A stretch of 64,000 bases of DNA, from the NCBI RefSeq assembly GCF_040655075.1, contig NZ_JBFAJC010000009.1:1-64000 (forward strand), read 5' to 3'. Shown here in pieces: positions 42,446 to 50,712 of this stretch; the first letter of the stretch is position 1, and the number at the start of each line of letters is the position of its first letter. Under the pieces are notes generated by a model. The model saw nothing but the letters and a program-made list of their open reading frames with translations. It was not told the DNA's origin and did no database searches. This stretch comes from Actinoallomurus sp040655075. Its GTDB lineage: Bacteria; Actinomycetota; Actinomycetes; Streptosporangiales; Streptosporangiaceae. A program made the position numbers and the translations under genes.

Positions 42446-43246
42446 TCAGGGGGCCGTCGCCGAGATGCTCCTGCGGCTTGAGCGGTCCTTCCCGGGGCTC
42501 CATCCGAGTGCCCGGGAGATCCCGCCCGCGGCGACCTGGACGGTGGCCGTCAGCGCGGGGACCCGCGCGTCCTCGACGTCCACCACGACGGACACCGCGG
42601 CCACCACGTCCCCGCCGGCTCCCCGTACGGGCGCGGCGAGGGAGATCGCGTCCTCGGTGATCTGGCGGTCGCTCACCGCGCAGCCGCAGCGCCGGACCTC
42701 GGCCAGCACGCGGCGCAGCACCGCCGGATCGGTGACGGTGTGGGGGGTGAAGGCGCGCAGCGGCCCGGAGCACACCGTCTCCTGGAGTGCCCGGTCGCCG
42801 TACGCCAGCAGCACCAGCCCGACCGCCGTGGCGTGCAGCGGCCAGCGCGCCCCGACCCGGCTGAGCACCCGGACGGCCGAGCGTGCCGAGATACGCTCGA
42901 CGTACACCGCGTCCAGGCCGTCGCGCACCGCGAGGTGGACGTTCTCGTGGGTCGCCTCGTACAGGTCCTCCAGGTACGGCATCGCCGTCTCGCGGAGCGC
43001 GAGGCCGCGGGGGGCCAGTGACGCGACCTCCAGCAGGCGCAGCCCGATGTGGTAGCAGCCGTCGGCGTCGCGCTCCAGGGCTCCCCAGGCGACGAGCCTG
43101 GCCACGAGCCGGTGCGCGGTGGCCAGAGGTAGGTCGGCGCGGCGGGCGATGTCGCTGAGCGACAGCGCCGGCCGGTCGGCCGTGAAGGCGTCGAGGACGC
43201 CGAGCAGCCGGTCGGCGACCGACGTCCGGCCGAAGTCCGCTGGCAT
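42446..43246 (-). CDS. IclR family transcriptional regulator
   Basis: A 266-residue regulator with an N-terminal winged helix (SLSDIARRADLPLATAHRLV) and the IclR effector domain (ENVHLAVRDGLDAVYVERIS; WPLHATAVGLVLLAY; the CGCAVSD.QITEDAISLAAPV segment). It is the last gene of the SDR-amidohydrolase-ligase-MaoC operon, starting 11 bp after the MaoC stop, so it probably controls that operon. ATG 43246 is used; an open frame upstream overlaps maoC. Confidence 0.87.
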   Translation of the reverse strand: MPADFGRTSVADRLLGVLDAFTADRPALSLSDIARRADLPLATAHRLVARLVAWGALERDADGCYHIGLRLLEVASLAPRGLALRETAMPYLEDLYEATHENVHLAVRDGLDAVYVERISARSAVRVLSRVGARWPLHATAVGLVLLAYGDRALQETVCSGPLRAFTPHTVTDPAVLRRVLAEVRRCGCAVSDRQITEDAISLAAPVRGAGGDVVAAVSVVVDVEDARVPALTATVQVAAGGISRALGWSPGKDRSSRRSISATAP

Positions 43247-43257
43247 GCCGGGCCCCG

Positions 43258-43716
43258 TCAGCCGTAGAAGCGGTAGACCGCTTGGGCGACGCACGCGGGC
43301 TTGTCGGCCCCGTCGATCTCGACCGTGAGGTCCACGACCACCTCCACGCCGCCACCCTTCACCTCGGTGACCGAGGCTATCGCGCCGTGCGCCCGGATCT
43401 TCGAGCCAACGGGGACGGGGGAGGGGAAGCGGACCCGGTTCAGGCCGAGGTTCACGGCCATCCTGACGCCGGTGACCTCCAGCAGTTCGCTCCAGAGGGG
43501 GATGAGCAGCGACAACGTCAGGTAGCCGTGCGCGATCGTGCCTCCGAACGGCCCGTCCTTGGCGCGTTCCTCATCGACGTGGATCCACTGGTGGTCGTCG
43601 GTCGCGTCGGCGAAGGTGTTCACCCGGTCCTGGGTGATCTCCATCCACCGGCTGTATCCCAGGTCGGCGCCGGCCTGGGCCTTGATCTCTTCGAGGCCGT
43701 TGACGGTGATGGTCAC
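43258..43716 (-). CDS. MaoC-like (NodN-type) enoyl-CoA hydratase
   Basis: A 152-residue hot-dog-fold hydratase. The conserved ATDDHQWIHVDEERA with the GGTIAHGYLTLSL helix provides the Asp/His hydratase-2 motif. It would hydrate an enoyl-CoA made from the ligase product; the SDR gene of the operon could then oxidise the hydroxyacyl-CoA. GTG 43716 has GGAAGGA upstream and lies 14 bp after the ligase stop. Confidence 0.87.
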   Translation of the reverse strand: MTITVNGLEEIKAQAGADLGYSRWMEITQDRVNTFADATDDHQWIHVDEERAKDGPFGGTIAHGYLTLSLLIPLWSELLEVTGVRMAVNLGLNRVRFPSPVPVGSKIRAHGAIASVTEVKGGGVEVVVDLTVEIDGADKPACVAQAVYRFYG

Positions 43717-43730
43717 GGGGTCCTTCCCTT

Positions 43731-45275
43731 TCAACTCGTCGCCGGCCCGCCGTCGGGGCCGCCGTGCGCGGAGCGGATCGCGGGCTTGAGCAGCTTGCCG
43801 CTCGGCGTGCGCGGCAGCGTGTCGGCGAACACGACCGACTTGGGGATCTTGTAGCGGGCCAGCCGGCCCTCCAGGTGGGCCAGCAGTTCCTTCTCGTCCG
43901 GGGCCGCGCCCGGCTCGGGGACGACGACGGCCCGGCCGACCTCGCCCCAGCGGGCGTCCGCGACGCCGATGACGGCGCAGTCGCGCACCGCCGGGTGCTC
44001 GAGCAGGACGTCCTCCACCTCGGCGGGATAGATGTTCTCCCCGCCGGAGATGATCACGTCCTTGAGCCGGTCGACGATCGTGACGTAGCCGTCCTCGTCG
44101 GCGCGCGCGACGTCGCCGGTGTGGAACCAGCCGTCGCTGATCGACTCGGCGCTCGCCTGGGGCAGGCCCCAGTACCCCGAGGTGACGTTCGGCCCGTGGA
44201 CCAGCACCTCGCCGCGCTCGCCGGGCGGAACGTTCCCGCCGAGCGGATCGACGAGGCGCACGTCGGTGAAGAAGTGCGGGACCCCGGCCGACCCCGCCTT
44301 GGTCAGGGAGTCGGCCCGGTCGAGGAGCAGCACGCCCGGGGACGTTTCGGTCATCCCGTAGCCCTGGACGAAGGCGAGCCCCCGGTCCAGGTAGGCGCGG
44401 ATGGTCCGGGCCGGTACGGGCGCGCCCCCGCACAGCAGCGACCGCACGCTGGACAGATCGGCGCCGGTGAACCCGCGGTCGGCGGCGATCTGGTCGTACA
44501 TCGCGGGCACGCCGAACAGGCAGGTGACGCGATGCCGCGCGATCAGCTCGAGGGTCCGCGCCGCGTCGAAGGACTGCTCCAGCACGACCGTGCCGCCCTT
44601 CAGGATCGTCGGCAGGCAGGTCATGTTGAGCGCGGCGGTGTGGAACAGGGGCGCGCTGACCAGCATCACCTCGTCGCCGGCCAGGTCGACGTCGACCAGG
44701 ACGTTGACGCTGTTCCAGGTGATGTTGCCGTGGGTGAGCACGGCTCCCTTGGGGCGCCCGGTCGTCCCCGAGGTGTACATGATCAGGCAGGGGTCGCCGA
44801 GGCCGACCTCCTCGTCGATCGGGTCGGCCGGCGCGCCGTCGGCCAGCGCGTCGTACGGCAGGTCCGCCGGATGCACCGGGTCGCCGACGGCGAGGGTCGC
44901 GCGCGGGGCGGCCTCCGCGTGGACGGTGCGCAGCGTCTCGGCGCCGCGGCCGGCGTGCACGAGCACCGAACTGCCGGAGTCGGTGATCTGGTAGACCAGC
45001 TCCGGGTCGGCCAGACGGCCGTTGAGCGGCACGAAGACGCACCCGAGGATGCCGGTGGCGAACAGCGTCTCCAGGTACGCCGGATGGTTGGGGCCCAGGT
45101 AGGCGACGCGGTCACCGCGCCGCACGCCCCGCGCCCGCAGGACGTGCGCCAGGCGTGTGGCGCGCTCGTGCAGCGCGGCGTAGCTCGTGGCGCGGTCGCC
45201 GAAGACCAGCGCCGTCCGGTCCGGGGTCTTACGGGCCCGGCGCGCGGTCCACGAGCCGATGCCTTGGTTGCGCAT
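43731..45275 (-). CDS. AMP-forming acyl-CoA synthetase
   Basis: A 514-residue ANL-family ligase. YTSGTTGRPKG (167-177) is the P-loop, GYGMTETSP the adenine motif, DGWFHTGDVARADEDGY and DRLKDVIISGGENIYP the hinge, and PRTPSGKLLKP the catalytic lysine. It activates a carboxylic acid to its CoA thioester; chain length or aromaticity cannot be told from the sequence. ATG 45275 has GAGAGGAG upstream. It begins the CoA-dependent part of the operon. Confidence 0.9.
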   Translation of the reverse strand: MRNQGIGSWTARRARKTPDRTALVFGDRATSYAALHERATRLAHVLRARGVRRGDRVAYLGPNHPAYLETLFATGILGCVFVPLNGRLADPELVYQITDSGSSVLVHAGRGAETLRTVHAEAAPRATLAVGDPVHPADLPYDALADGAPADPIDEEVGLGDPCLIMYTSGTTGRPKGAVLTHGNITWNSVNVLVDVDLAGDEVMLVSAPLFHTAALNMTCLPTILKGGTVVLEQSFDAARTLELIARHRVTCLFGVPAMYDQIAADRGFTGADLSSVRSLLCGGAPVPARTIRAYLDRGLAFVQGYGMTETSPGVLLLDRADSLTKAGSAGVPHFFTDVRLVDPLGGNVPPGERGEVLVHGPNVTSGYWGLPQASAESISDGWFHTGDVARADEDGYVTIVDRLKDVIISGGENIYPAEVEDVLLEHPAVRDCAVIGVADARWGEVGRAVVVPEPGAAPDEKELLAHLEGRLARYKIPKSVVFADTLPRTPSGKLLKPAIRSAHGGPDGGPATS

Positions 45276-45319
45276 GGAGGGCTCCTCTCGCCCGACGCGG
45301 ATCGGGAGCTTCGCCCCGG

Positions 45320-46192
45320 TCAGTCCTTGCGGAGTCCCAGGAGCCGGGCGGCGTTCTCCTTGAGGATCTTGGGGCGGACCTCGTCCTTGATCGGCAGCTT
45401 GGCGAAGTCCGCCAGCCAGCGATCGGGGCTGATCATCGGGTAGTCGGAGCCGAACAGGACCTTGTCCTTCAGCAGCGTGTTGGCGTACTGCACGAGCTGC
45501 GGCGGAAAGTACTTCGGCGACCAGCCGGACAGGTCGATGTAGACCTTCGGCTTGTGGGTGGCGACCGCCAGGGCCTCGTCCTGCCACGGGAACGACGGGT
45601 GGGCCAGGATGATGGTCAGCCCGGGGAAGTCGACGGCCACGTCGTCCACCTCCATCGGGTTCGAATACTTCAGCCGGATGCCGCCCCCGCCCGGCGCTCC
45701 CGCGCCGATGCCCGTCTGCCCGGTGTGGAAGACGGCGGGCACTCCGAGCTCCTCCATCACCTCGTACAGAACGTACGCCCGGCGGTCGTTCGGATGGAAC
45801 GCCTGCACGTTGGGATGGAACTTGAAGCCCCGCACGCCGTACTCCTCGACCAGCCGCCGTACCTCGCGGACGCCGGCCTTGCCGCGGGCCGGGTCGACGC
45901 TCGCGAAGGGGATGATGACGTCCGGGTTGGCGCGGGCGGCCTCGGCGACCTCCTCGTTCGGCACGGGCGGGTGCCCGGTGGCCGACTCGGCGTCCACGGT
46001 GAACACCACGGCCGCCATCCGCCGCTCCCGGTAGTACGCGGCGATCTCGGTCAGCGTCGGGTGGCGGTGATCGGTCTTGAAGTACGCGCCGGCGGCGGCG
46101 TCCAGGTCGGCGGACAGGGAGTGCTCGCCGCGCTCGGAGACCTCCGCGTGGGTGTGCATGTCGATCGCCGTGACGACGTCCAGGTCGATCAT
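45320..46192 (-). CDS. amidohydrolase family protein (ACMSD-like)
   Basis: A 290-residue TIM-barrel amidohydrolase. The metal ligands follow the ACMSD/gamma-resorcylate-decarboxylase pattern: AIDMHTH near the start, GFKFHPN, VFHTGQTG, ILAHPSFPW and a late GSDYPM aspartate. Relatives decarboxylate or hydrolyse ring-cleavage products. It lies between the SDR and acyl-CoA ligase genes. A decarboxylation or hydrolysis step before CoA activation is plausible but unproven. ATG 46192. Confidence 0.86.
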   Translation of the reverse strand: MIDLDVVTAIDMHTHAEVSERGEHSLSADLDAAAGAYFKTDHRHPTLTEIAAYYRERRMAAVVFTVDAESATGHPPVPNEEVAEAARANPDVIIPFASVDPARGKAGVREVRRLVEEYGVRGFKFHPNVQAFHPNDRRAYVLYEVMEELGVPAVFHTGQTGIGAGAPGGGGIRLKYSNPMEVDDVAVDFPGLTIILAHPSFPWQDEALAVATHKPKVYIDLSGWSPKYFPPQLVQYANTLLKDKVLFGSDYPMISPDRWLADFAKLPIKDEVRPKILKENAARLLGLRKD

Positions 46193-46209
46193 CGTCGTGT
46201 CCCGCCCCC

Positions 46210-47112
46210 TCACAGCGTCGGCGCCGGGATGCCGTACGTCTCCGGATGCTGCCCGACCGACACGGGCCAGGCGGCCGCGATCGCGTCGGCGGTCCAGCCG
46301 CCGTCGGTGTAGGCGGCGCTGATCTCCTGCGGGTGGGACCACAGCGAGAGCTTGTCGCCGCCGATGCCGATGGCCTGCCCGGTGACGTCCTTGGAGGCGT
46401 CCGAGGCGAGGTAGACGACCAGCCCGGCGCAGTCCTCGGGCGTGCCGAACGCGTACCCCTTGCGCAGCGCGTCCGGCAGCGGCGTGCCGTCGTTCTCGTA
46501 CGCCTCGACGTGCGGGGCGAACGCCGGGATGGTCCGGGTCATGGCGGTGGCCGCGTTGGGGATCACGGCGTTCGCGGTGATGCCGGCCCGGGCGAGCTCC
46601 ATCGCCCAGGTGCGCACCATCGCGGCGATGCCGGCCTTGGCCGCGGCGTAATTGGTCTGGCCGAAGTTGCCGCGCTGCCCGGCGGGGGAGCCGGCGACGA
46701 TGATCCGCCCGCCCTCGCCCTGCTCCCGCATGCGTACGGCCGCGGCGCGGACACAGGTGAACGTCCCGCGCAGGTGCACCTGGAGCACGGTGTCGAAGTC
46801 CTCGTCCGACATCTTCCACAGCACCCGGTCGCGCAGCACGCCCGCGTTGGTGACCATCACGTCCAGCCGGCCGAACTCGTCCACGGCCCGGGCGACCAGG
46901 GCCTCGGCGGTCTCGGCGGTACCGACCGGGCGCACCTCGGCGACGGCCCGGCCGCCGGCCTCGGTGATCTCCTTGACCGCCGCCTCGGCGGCGTCGGCGT
47001 CCACGTCGTTGACCACCACGGCGGCGCCGGCGGCGGCGAGCGCGGAGGCGTAGGCGAGACCGAGGCCGCGGCCGGCGCCGGTGACGACGGCGACCTTGCC
47101 GGTGAGATCCAT
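46210..47112 (-). CDS. SDR family NAD(P)-dependent oxidoreductase
   Basis: A 300-residue classical short-chain dehydrogenase. TGAGRGLG (11-18) binds the cofactor, NAG is at 89-91, and Ser142, Tyr155 and Lys159 form the catalytic set. VVNDVD indicates an NAD-type acidic end of strand 2. The extended C-terminus (about 50 residues after the core) resembles peroxisomal-type hydroxyacyl-CoA dehydrogenases. It is the first gene of the operon, has a clear promoter, and diverges from the PaaX-family regulator gene. Confidence 0.89.
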   Translation of the reverse strand: MDLTGKVAVVTGAGRGLGLAYASALAAAGAAVVVNDVDADAAEAAVKEITEAGGRAVAEVRPVGTAETAEALVARAVDEFGRLDVMVTNAGVLRDRVLWKMSDEDFDTVLQVHLRGTFTCVRAAAVRMREQGEGGRIIVAGSPAGQRGNFGQTNYAAAKAGIAAMVRTWAMELARAGITANAVIPNAATAMTRTIPAFAPHVEAYENDGTPLPDALRKGYAFGTPEDCAGLVVYLASDASKDVTGQAIGIGGDKLSLWSHPQEISAAYTDGGWTADAIAAAWPVSVGQHPETYGIPAPTL

Positions 47113-47162
47113 CAGGAGTCCTTTCGCGCGCGGAGCCCGGAGACGTGTCTCCGGCAACGACA

Positions 47163-47191
47163 AAGCTAGGCAGATATAAGACTGTCGTCAA
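47163..47191 (-). promoter_or_regulatory. sigma70-type promoter of the SDR-headed operon
   Basis: On the minus strand TTGACG (47191-47186) and TAGCTT (47168-47163) are exactly 17 bp apart, about 50 bp before the SDR start codon. The surrounding 47160-47205 stretch is unusually AT-rich and lies in the gap shared with the divergent PaaX-family gene, the expected place for its operator. Confidence 0.6.
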
Positions 47192-47256
47192 TATGTTGCC
47201 CAATGATTGCCCGCGTCGCCGCACGTCCGAGCCGTCCAGCGCCTTACGCTGTCTTG

Positions 47257-48126
47257 GTGACCCGTACCGATCAGGTCGAACCCGACATGTCCTCGGTCGC
47301 CCTCGACGGGGGCGACGTGGCGGAGAGCGCCCCGCGCCCGCAGTCGCTGATGCTCAGCTTCTTCGGCATCCATGTGCTGGGGCGCCAGGTCGCGCTGTCG
47401 TCCGCCGGCATCATCGACGTCTTGGCGCGCGTCGGGGTCGGCGAGGACGCCGTACGGTCGACGCTCACCCGGATGGTCCGGCGTGACCTCCTGGAGCGCC
47501 ACCGGCGCGGCCGCAAGATGTACTTCGGGCTCACGCCGCGCGCCGTCGAGGTGCTGCGCGACGGGCATCGGCGCGTGTGGCAGACCGGCGCCGTCAACCG
47601 CGCGTGGGACGGCACCTGGACGATCGTCGGGTTCTCCCTGCCCGACTCCTGGCGCCGCGAGCGGCACGACCTGCGCTCACGCCTGCTGTGGGGCGGGTTC
47701 GGGCCGCTGCAGAGCGGCATGTGGGCCGCGCCCGGCCGGGTCGACGTCGCCGCCCTGGTCGAAGGTCTCGGCCTCGACGCCCACCTGAAGGCGTTCCAGG
47801 GCGCCGCCGTCGCGCCCACCGAGGCCGCGCGTCTCATCGACGCGGCCTTCGACGTGCCCGGCATCGCCCGCCGCTACCAGGCGTTCCTGTCCCGATGGGA
47901 CCGGCCGGAACCCGCCGCCGAGGCCGACGACCTGGCCTGCCAGCTGCTGCTGCACACCGACTGGCTCGACCTCGTCCGCCGCGACCCCCACCTGCCCGCC
48001 GAGCACCTGCCCGCCGACTGGCCCGCCGTTCGCGCCGAGAAGGTCTTTCACTCCCTCGCCCACCGCTACGAGGAGCCGGCCCGCGCCCGCGCCGCCGAGA
48101 TCCTCGACGTCGTCGCCCTGAAGTGA
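47257..48126 (+). CDS. PaaX family transcriptional regulator
   Basis: A 289-residue regulator with the PaaX N-terminal winged helix (QSLMLSFFGIHVLGRQVALS; DAVRSTLTRMVRRDLLERH; RGRKMYFGLTPRA), the central PaaX domain (WDGTWTIVGFSLPDSWRRER; RLLWGGFGPLQSGMWAAPG) and a helical C-terminus. PaaX proteins repress aromatic CoA-ester catabolism and sense aryl-CoA. It diverges from the SDR-amidohydrolase-ligase-MaoC operon, which makes acyl-CoA, so that CoA ester may be the inducer. No phenylacetate (paa) genes are present. Start choice is uncertain (ATG 47203, GTG 47257 or ATG 47287). Confidence 0.85.
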   Translation: MTRTDQVEPDMSSVALDGGDVAESAPRPQSLMLSFFGIHVLGRQVALSSAGIIDVLARVGVGEDAVRSTLTRMVRRDLLERHRRGRKMYFGLTPRAVEVLRDGHRRVWQTGAVNRAWDGTWTIVGFSLPDSWRRERHDLRSRLLWGGFGPLQSGMWAAPGRVDVAALVEGLGLDAHLKAFQGAAVAPTEAARLIDAAFDVPGIARRYQAFLSRWDRPEPAAEADDLACQLLLHTDWLDLVRRDPHLPAEHLPADWPAVRAEKVFHSLAHRYEEPARARAAEILDVVALK

Positions 48127-48193
48127 GCCGGGCGTACGCCTTCCGGATGCCGGGCGGACCCGGCCTCCGGCCCGGGAACGGGCGGGCTCTGCG

Positions 48194-48329
48194 CCCGGTC
48201 CGAGGTAGGCGTCATCGGACGACTGGGCGTCCGGTCCTGGGCGGCTGAGCACCCGGTCCGGGGGAGGCGTCGTCGGACGACTGGGCGTCCGACCCTGGGC
48301 GGCCGAGCACCCGGCCCGGGGGAGGCGCC
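48194..48329. repeat. 58-bp tandem repeat between convergent genes
   Basis: Units begin at 48194, 48252 and 48310, each with CCCGGTCCG or CCCGGCCCG, giving two full 58-bp copies and a partial third. The two full copies differ at only a few positions. GCGTCGTCGGACGACTGGGC inside the unit is partly self-complementary (GTCGTCGGACGAC). The array lies between the stops of the PaaX-family and dipeptidase genes, where it may act as a shared terminator. Confidence 0.7.
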
Positions 48330-48355
48330 ACGGCCCGGTATTCGGGTCCGGGGCG

Positions 48356-49576
48356 TCAGCGTGTGGCGTCCTGGGACGGCTCGGCGTCCGTGATCCGCAT
48401 GATCGAGGGCCTCTCGGTGCCGCGCAGCCCACGGGCCACGTCCTCGGCGTCGCGCAGCACGCGTACGGCGTTCTGCCAGGTCAGCTTGGCGATGTCGGCC
48501 TCGCCCCAGCCGCGGCCCAGGAGCTCGGCGATGAGGTTCGGATAGCCGGACACGTCCTCCAGCCCCGCCGGGGTGAACGCGGTGCCGTCATAGTCGCCGC
48601 CGATGCCGATGTGGTCGATCCCCGCCACCTCGCGCATGTGGTCCAGGTGGTCGGCCACGGTCGCGGCCGTCGCGACCGGCCGCGGATTCGCAGCCTCGTA
48701 CGCCCGCTGCACCTCCATCGCCTCCGGCGTCGTGTCCAGCGGGTGCAGGCCCTGCGCGCGCATGTTCTCGTCGGCCGCCCGCGTCCACGCGATGGCCTCG
48801 GGCAGCACGAACTTCGGCACGAACGTCGCCATCGCCACGCCGCCGTTCGCGGGCAGCCGCTCCAGCACGTCGTCGGGGATGTTGCGCGGATGGTCGCACA
48901 CCGCCCGCGAGGAGGAGTGCGAGAAGACGACCGGCGCCCGGCTGACCCGCAAAGCGTCCCGCATCGTGTCGGCGGACACGTGAGACAGGTCCACCAGCAT
49001 GCCGAGCCGGTTCATCTCCCGCACGACCTCCTCGCCGAACGCGGTGAGGCCGTGCGCGGCCGGTTCGTCGGTGGCCGAGTCCGCCCACGGGGTGTTGTCG
49101 TTGTGGGTGAGCGTCATGTAGCGGACGCCCAGCGCGTACAGCGCCCGAAGCGTCGCCAGGGAGCAGGCGATCGAGTGCCCGCCCTCCGCGCCCAGCAGCG
49201 AGGCGATGCGTCCCTCCGCCCGGGCCGCCTCCACGTCGTCGGCCGTGAGGGCGAGCCGCAGTTGATCGGGGTAATGCTCCACCAGCGCCCGTACACAGTC
49301 GATCTGCTCCAGCGTGGCGCTGACGGCCGCGTCGCCCGCCAGGTCCGACGGCACGTACACCGACCAGAACTGCGCCCCCACCCCGCCCGCGCGCATCCGG
49401 GGCAGGTCGGTGTGCAGGAAGGCCGACTGGTCGACTGCGACGTCACGGCGGTCCAGGTCGTACGCGACCTGCTCGCGCAGCGCCCAGGGAAGGTCGTTGT
49501 GACCGTCCACCACGGGGTGTTCGGCCAGCAGCGCGCGAGCGCGTTCCACCATGGCCGGATCGGCGACATAAGTCAT
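48356..49576 (-). CDS. membrane dipeptidase-like M19 peptidase
   Basis: A 406-residue zinc dipeptidase. DGHNDLPW supplies His26 and Asp28, LLGAEGGHS the bridging glutamate, LVDLSHVSADT and FSHSSSRAVCDHPRN the second-site histidines, and IGIGGDYDG the late aspartate. The length is typical. No signal peptide is present, so it is cytosolic and probably cleaves dipeptides, including D-residue types. It stands alone, convergent with the PaaX-family gene. Confidence 0.92.
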   Translation of the reverse strand: MTYVADPAMVERARALLAEHPVVDGHNDLPWALREQVAYDLDRRDVAVDQSAFLHTDLPRMRAGGVGAQFWSVYVPSDLAGDAAVSATLEQIDCVRALVEHYPDQLRLALTADDVEAARAEGRIASLLGAEGGHSIACSLATLRALYALGVRYMTLTHNDNTPWADSATDEPAAHGLTAFGEEVVREMNRLGMLVDLSHVSADTMRDALRVSRAPVVFSHSSSRAVCDHPRNIPDDVLERLPANGGVAMATFVPKFVLPEAIAWTRAADENMRAQGLHPLDTTPEAMEVQRAYEAANPRPVATAATVADHLDHMREVAGIDHIGIGGDYDGTAFTPAGLEDVSGYPNLIAELLGRGWGEADIAKLTWQNAVRVLRDAEDVARGLRGTERPSIMRITDAEPSQDATR

Positions 49577-49819
49577 TGCTGTCCTGCGCCCTCACTGTGC
49601 TCGGGTGATCGTTTACTCCTGCTCCAAGCCTAAGCGGGAGACCGGCCGGGAGGTGGACGCGGTGGGACCATCCGGCGTCTCCGCTGCTCTCGGGCGACAT
49701 CCACCACCGGTCGCGGCTTAAGAGCAAACAAACGTTAGTGGTGATCTTGTAAAAAATGATCTTGGTTGCGAGACTTGCGGCGTCGGAGGGGGGCGGCTTC
49801 CGAACGAAAGGTGTTGGAG

Positions 49820-50230
49820 ATGCGCATCCGCAAGCTCACGGCGAGGGCAGCGGTCCTGGCGACCGGCCTGGTGGCGCTCGCACCGGTGACCGCGAACGCC
49901 GCGACGCCGAACAGCGGGCAGACGATCAGGCCGATGACCATCAACGTCGCCAAGGACGGCCACGTCGAGCTGATCGTGCACCGCAAGGGCCGGTATGTCT
50001 ACGCCGCGACCGTTCAGGTGCTGGGCCCTCTGATGGGCACGGTCAAGCTGGAGTACACCACGTCGAGGGGCGGCACCAAGACCCACAACCGGCTCTGTGA
50101 CCAGGGCGGTGCCACCATCTGTGCCTGGCAGTTCCAGGTGAAGAAGACCTACAAGAAGGGCACCGTCCTCGCGGGCGGCGCCAAGTGGAACGGCAAGTGG
50201 ATCGGCATCCCCGAGTACATCCTGAAGTGA
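49820..50230 (+). CDS. small secreted protein of unknown function
   Basis: A 136-residue protein with a clear signal peptide (MRIRKLTARAAV, Leu/Ala core, cleavage after ANA at about 27). The mature part is basic, contains two cysteines (RLCDQGGATICAW, likely a disulfide) and beta-strand-like stretches ending in a KWIGIPEYILK tail. I do not recognise the family. AAAGG lies eight bases before the ATG; the upstream 49727-49765 is AT-rich and may hold the promoter. A strong hairpin pair follows the gene. Confidence 0.7.
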   Translation: MRIRKLTARAAVLATGLVALAPVTANAATPNSGQTIRPMTINVAKDGHVELIVHRKGRYVYAATVQVLGPLMGTVKLEYTTSRGGTKTHNRLCDQGGATICAWQFQVKKTYKKGTVLAGGAKWNGKWIGIPEYILK

Positions 50231-50238
50231 ACTCTCGG

Positions 50239-50256
50239 GCGGCTCCGCGGAGCCGC
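50239..50256 (+). terminator. 18-bp perfect palindrome after the small secreted protein gene
   Basis: GCGGCTCCGCGGAGCCGC is fully self-complementary and begins nine bases after the stop. As RNA it folds into a seven-pair GC stem with a tight loop. It is the first of two hairpins in this gap. Confidence 0.5.
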
Positions 50257-50333
50257 TGCGGGGCGGCGTCCAGCGGACTGAGATCCCGGCTCATGCGCAC
50301 GTACCCGTAATCCGCGTCCTCCTTTTCGACACC

Positions 50334-50381
50334 CGCGCCCGACGGCCCGTCGGCTCAGCATGCCCCCGGCCGTCGGGCGCG
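50334..50381 (+). terminator. 14-bp perfect hairpin in the 50.2-50.7 kb gap
   Basis: Arms 50334-50347 (CGCGCCCGACGGCC) and 50368-50381 are perfectly complementary with a 20-nt loop. It lies about 105 bp after the stop of the secreted protein gene and is the strongest terminator candidate of the region. Confidence 0.6.
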
Positions 50382-50712
50382 AGCATTTGCGGCAGACCGC
50401 CACCCGGTGCCGGTGATCTGCGGCGCGAGATTCCTTTTGGGGCCATCCAGGGGTGCTTCGAGGGAAATGCGGCTTTATTTCGGCCGCATTCGTGTATCGA
50501 CTTCACCGTTATTTTTGCGTTTCCTGAACGGTCGTCGCTGGCGAATTCAATGGAATGCGCGGTAGCTTTCGATCGGCCTATCCGGGTGAGGCGATGCGCG
50601 GTGGAATGTTTTATCGCCGTGCGTGGCACCCTGCCCTGAAGGCGGCTCATATCCGGCTACATCCATCGCGAGACGACATGAAATCGCCGCACGGTGGGAA
50701 ATGGGGACGAGA
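50382..50712. other. AT-richer region upstream of the second lectin gene
   Basis: No gene is seen. The stretch is notably less GC-rich (for example 50471-50520). It contains an inverted repeat with arms AATGCGGC (50466-50473) and GCCGCATT (50483-50490), which could be an operator. The promoter of the lectin gene should lie here but no confident -35/-10 pair was found. Confidence 0.4.

Noticed and set aside
48194..48329. CRISPR-like array
   Set aside because: The units are directly adjacent, with no unique spacers; a CRISPR would need 21-40 bp repeats separated by variable spacers. The same applies to the 15-bp array at 55754-55843.
50625..50645. solo right end of an IS605-type element (CCCTGCCCTGAAGGCGG)
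   Set aside because: It resembles the hairpin at 3993-4012 but lacks the terminal GAGGACGTCAA and the rest of the stem. A chance match in GC-rich DNA is likely.
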